Shown here piece by piece: positions 5,599-6,433 of a DNA stretch of 6,433 bases. Source of the stretch: Candidatus Latescibacteria bacterium 4484_7. Lineage in GTDB: Bacteria > Krumholzibacteriota > Krumholzibacteriia > Krumholzibacteriales > Krumholzibacteriaceae. The stretch lies in NCBI GenBank assembly GCA_002085285.1, contig NATK01000115.1, positions 1-6,433 of the forward strand. Reading direction: 5' to 3'. The stretch's first letter is position 1, and each line of letters opens with the position of its first letter. The position numbers and the translations under genes were made by a program. Below the pieces are notes generated by a model. That model did not search any database. It saw only the letters and a list, made by a program, of their open reading frames with translations, and was not told the DNA's origin.

Positions 5599-5724
5599 CA
5601 TCGAATAGGTCCCATCGCATGATGAGCCGGAATATATCTCTCGAACGTATTTGTCCATACGAAAAAAGAACAATCTCGCGCTGAAACTTAACGTCACCTT
5701 AAAAGTTCGTCACCGCTTAAAGAT

Positions 5725-5743
5725 AAAAAAGAGTCCCTTTTTT
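5725..5743. terminator. bidirectional terminator-like hairpin between convergent genes
   Basis: AAAAAAG-agtcc-CTTTTTT forms a 7-bp stem with a 5-nt loop and reads as a T-run on both strands. It lies in the 215-nt gap between convergent rqcH and the exported-protein gene. The stem has only one G-C pair, so termination would depend on the U-tract. The rest of the gap (5599-5797) has no coding frame I can support. Confidence 0.45.
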
Positions 5744-5757
5744 CTGCTGATCCGCTA

Positions 5758-5773
5758 CAAGTTAAAAAACTTG
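5758..5773 (-). terminator. small AT-rich hairpin downstream of the exported-protein gene
   Basis: CAAGTT-aaaa-AACTTG is a perfect 6-bp inverted repeat with a 4-nt loop, 24 nt beyond the TAG stop of the minus-strand gene. On that strand its loop and 3' arm read TTTTTTAACTTG. It lacks a T-run after the stem, so it would more likely be a 3'-end stabilising hairpin working with the T-rich hairpin about 15 nt further on. Confidence 0.35.
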
Positions 5774-5797
5774 ATATACCGTAAAATAAATTAACCC

Positions 5798-6157
5798 CTA
5801 CTTCTCTGCATATCCCGTTTCCGTTCCAAGGATGAACGAATTCTCACCCGAGGTGCTGACCTGAAGAAGCACTCCCGGGAAAGAGTTCCATTGCACAGAA
5901 ACCTGTTCATAAGGCTGGACATTCACCCCTAATGGCTTCAAAACCAATCTTACATGTTTGCTGTCGATCGTCTCGAATCTAACATGCCAACCCTCTACTG
6001 CATAGAAATTGTAAATGATAGATTGGTATTTGATACTCGAATGGCCTGGGTTGATGTTCTTTTCGAGAGGCAGAGCATACTCATCCTGTGCCGATGCAAA
6101 AAGAGGCAGCACGATAATGAATGCCATAAGGATCAATATCCATTTACTGCCTTTCAT
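5798..6157 (-). CDS. small exported protein of unknown function
   Basis: The protein is 119 aa from ATG 6157-6155, which has GGAGG 8 nt upstream. A TTG two codons earlier (6163) is too close to that SD. The N-terminus is a clear Sec signal peptide: MKGSK, a hydrophobic core WILILMAFIIVLPLF, then ASA-Q with likely cleavage after ASA (about residue 22). There is no Cys for lipidation and no second membrane segment, so the mature protein of about 97 residues should be released to the periplasm or outside. It alternates hydrophobic and polar residues (VRFETI, HVRLVLKPLGVNV, VSVQWNSFPGVLLQVS), suggesting a small beta-sandwich or beta-barrel-like fold, and has no cysteines and no recognisable enzyme motif. 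I do not recognise the family. It is convergent with rqcH and appears to be transcribed alone from its own promoter, with a hairpin directly before the SD. Confidence 0.85.
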   Translation of the reverse strand: MKGSKWILILMAFIIVLPLFASAQDEYALPLEKNINPGHSSIKYQSIIYNFYAVEGWHVRFETIDSKHVRLVLKPLGVNVQPYEQVSVQWNSFPGVLLQVSTSGENSFILGTETGYAEK

Positions 6158-6174
6158 AAACAAAACCTCCTCTT

Positions 6175-6193
6175 ATCTTCCACCGCGGAAGAT
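6175..6193 (-). promoter_or_regulatory. hairpin adjoining the SD of the exported-protein gene
   Basis: On the minus strand ATCTTCC-gcggt-GGAAGAT forms a perfect 7-bp stem with a 5-nt loop. Its 3' end lies 4 nt before the GGAGG SD (plus 6170-6166). A second weaker stem, CCTTT/AAAGG, lies just upstream. A stem so close to an otherwise exposed SD may stabilise the mRNA or modulate ribosome access; that role is inference. Confidence 0.45.
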
Positions 6194-6264
6194 GGTAAAA
6201 CCCTTTCTCCTCAGATAAAGGCAGTAGTTCACTATCATTCGTTCGGTACTCTTCCTCGAAGAAG

Positions 6265-6273
6265 AATATATCA
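6265..6273 (-). promoter_or_regulatory. extended -10 promoter for the exported-protein gene
   Basis: Minus-strand TGaTATATT (plus 6273-6265) matches an extended -10 element (TGn plus a 5/6 match to TATAAT) within AT-rich DNA. No convincing -35 lies 17-18 bp upstream, which is acceptable for extended -10 promoters. Transcription would start near 6258, giving a leader of about 100 nt that contains the SD-adjacent hairpin. Confidence 0.45.
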
Positions 6274-6316
6274 CAAATTCTTATATTTTGCCATATAAAT
6301 TTTCTTCCTTACCCAC

Positions 6317-6433
6317 GGGAATGGGAATGGACAAGGTGACCCCCATATTACTATGGGTCTTTATGTATCTTCCGTCCCCTATTTTTTTCTTACCGAATGC
6401 ACCGGCATGTCGAACCCGGTGTCGAGTCCCGGA
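6317..6433. repeat. right-edge segment with hairpins and short direct repeats, origin unknown
   Basis: This stretch is dense in small repeats. GGGAAT occurs twice in tandem (6317-6328). CCCATA-ttac-TATGGG is a perfect 6-bp hairpin (6342-6357), extendable with a bulge to GAC/GTC at 6338-6359. CACCGG and CCGGTG pair around a 10-nt loop (6400-6421). TGTCGAACCCGG and TGTCGAGTCCCGG (6408-6419, 6420-6432) are near-identical neighbours, and the second reaches the window edge. The run cgtcccctattttttt (6374-6388) recalls edges of REP-like or IS200/RAYT-associated repeats, but that is memory, not a match I can test. No transposase is visible. Minus-strand frames are open into the edge for 50 and 17 codons, so the segment could instead end a gene lying outside the window. 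Confidence 0.35.

Noticed and set aside
5646..5661. CGTAT-ttgtcc-ATACG hairpin as an rqcH terminator
   Set aside because: The stem is only 5 bp and is followed by A residues, not Ts, on the plus strand; likely chance.
5692..5714. Direct repeats CGTCACC at 5692-5698 and 5708-5714 as an operator or CRISPR-like unit
   Set aside because: Only two 7-bp copies 16 bp apart, not near a promoter I can identify; too weak to call.
6274..6296. Sigma54 (-24/-12) promoter suggested by TGGCA on the minus strand near 6290
   Set aside because: No GC dinucleotide lies at the required 10-bp distance from the GG, so the -12 element is missing.
6395..6433. tRNA 3' end suggested by a TCGAGTCCCGG-like T-arm at the right edge
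   Set aside because: The T-loop would be TGTCGAGT with no correct 5-bp stem and 7-nt loop, and no D-arm, anticodon arm or acceptor stem can be built upstream.

Overview
This is a bacterial chromosomal window dominated by housekeeping genes. On the minus strand, reading from about 3.7 kb down to base 1, the order is yicC (endoribonuclease), remA/DUF370, gmk (guanylate kinase), rpoZ (RNA polymerase omega), coaBC (bifunctional coenzyme A biosynthesis enzyme), and the 5' part of a further ORF that runs off the left edge. Divergent from yicC on the plus strand is an NFACT-family gene, rqcH/fbpA (ribosome-associated quality control). To its right, convergent with it on the minus strand, is a short exported protein I cannot assign. 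The last ~160 bases are AT-rich at first and then structured, and hold no gene I can identify.

The host cannot be named from this window. From memory, the order rqcH / yicC-remA-gmk-rpoZ-coaBC is familiar from Firmicutes such as Bacillus subtilis (yloA, yloC, remA, gmk, yloH, yloI), where priA follows coaBC. Here coaBC is followed by something unlike PriA, and the proteins are fairly divergent. I lean towards a non-Firmicute carrying the same syntenic block (Desulfobacterota, Nitrospirota or a candidate phylum), but this is only inference. Base composition looks close to even GC. Shine-Dalgarno (SD) sequences are obvious before several genes, TTG is used as a start for yicC, and promoters resemble sigma70/sigma A consensus.

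The minus-strand genes look like an operon: yicC-remA are 20 nt apart, remA-gmk and rpoZ-coaBC overlap, and coaBC overlaps the next ORF. The exception is a 168-nt gap before rpoZ that carries its own promoter-like sequence and a hairpin. The yicC-rqcH intergenic region carries two divergent TTGACA promoters with 17-bp spacers. The rqcH promoter sits so close to its ATG that the mRNA is predicted to be leaderless. Functionally the block joins RNA decay (YicC), nucleotide and cofactor supply (Gmk, CoaBC), transcription (omega), a small DNA-binding regulator (RemA) and rescue of stalled ribosomes (RqcH).

I did not find a clear new defence or mobile system. The points most worth a second look are the leaderless rqcH promoter, a possible AUC start codon for gmk, a recent in-frame 30-bp duplication in the left-edge ORF, the orphan exported protein with a hairpin beside its SD, and the repeat- and hairpin-rich right edge.
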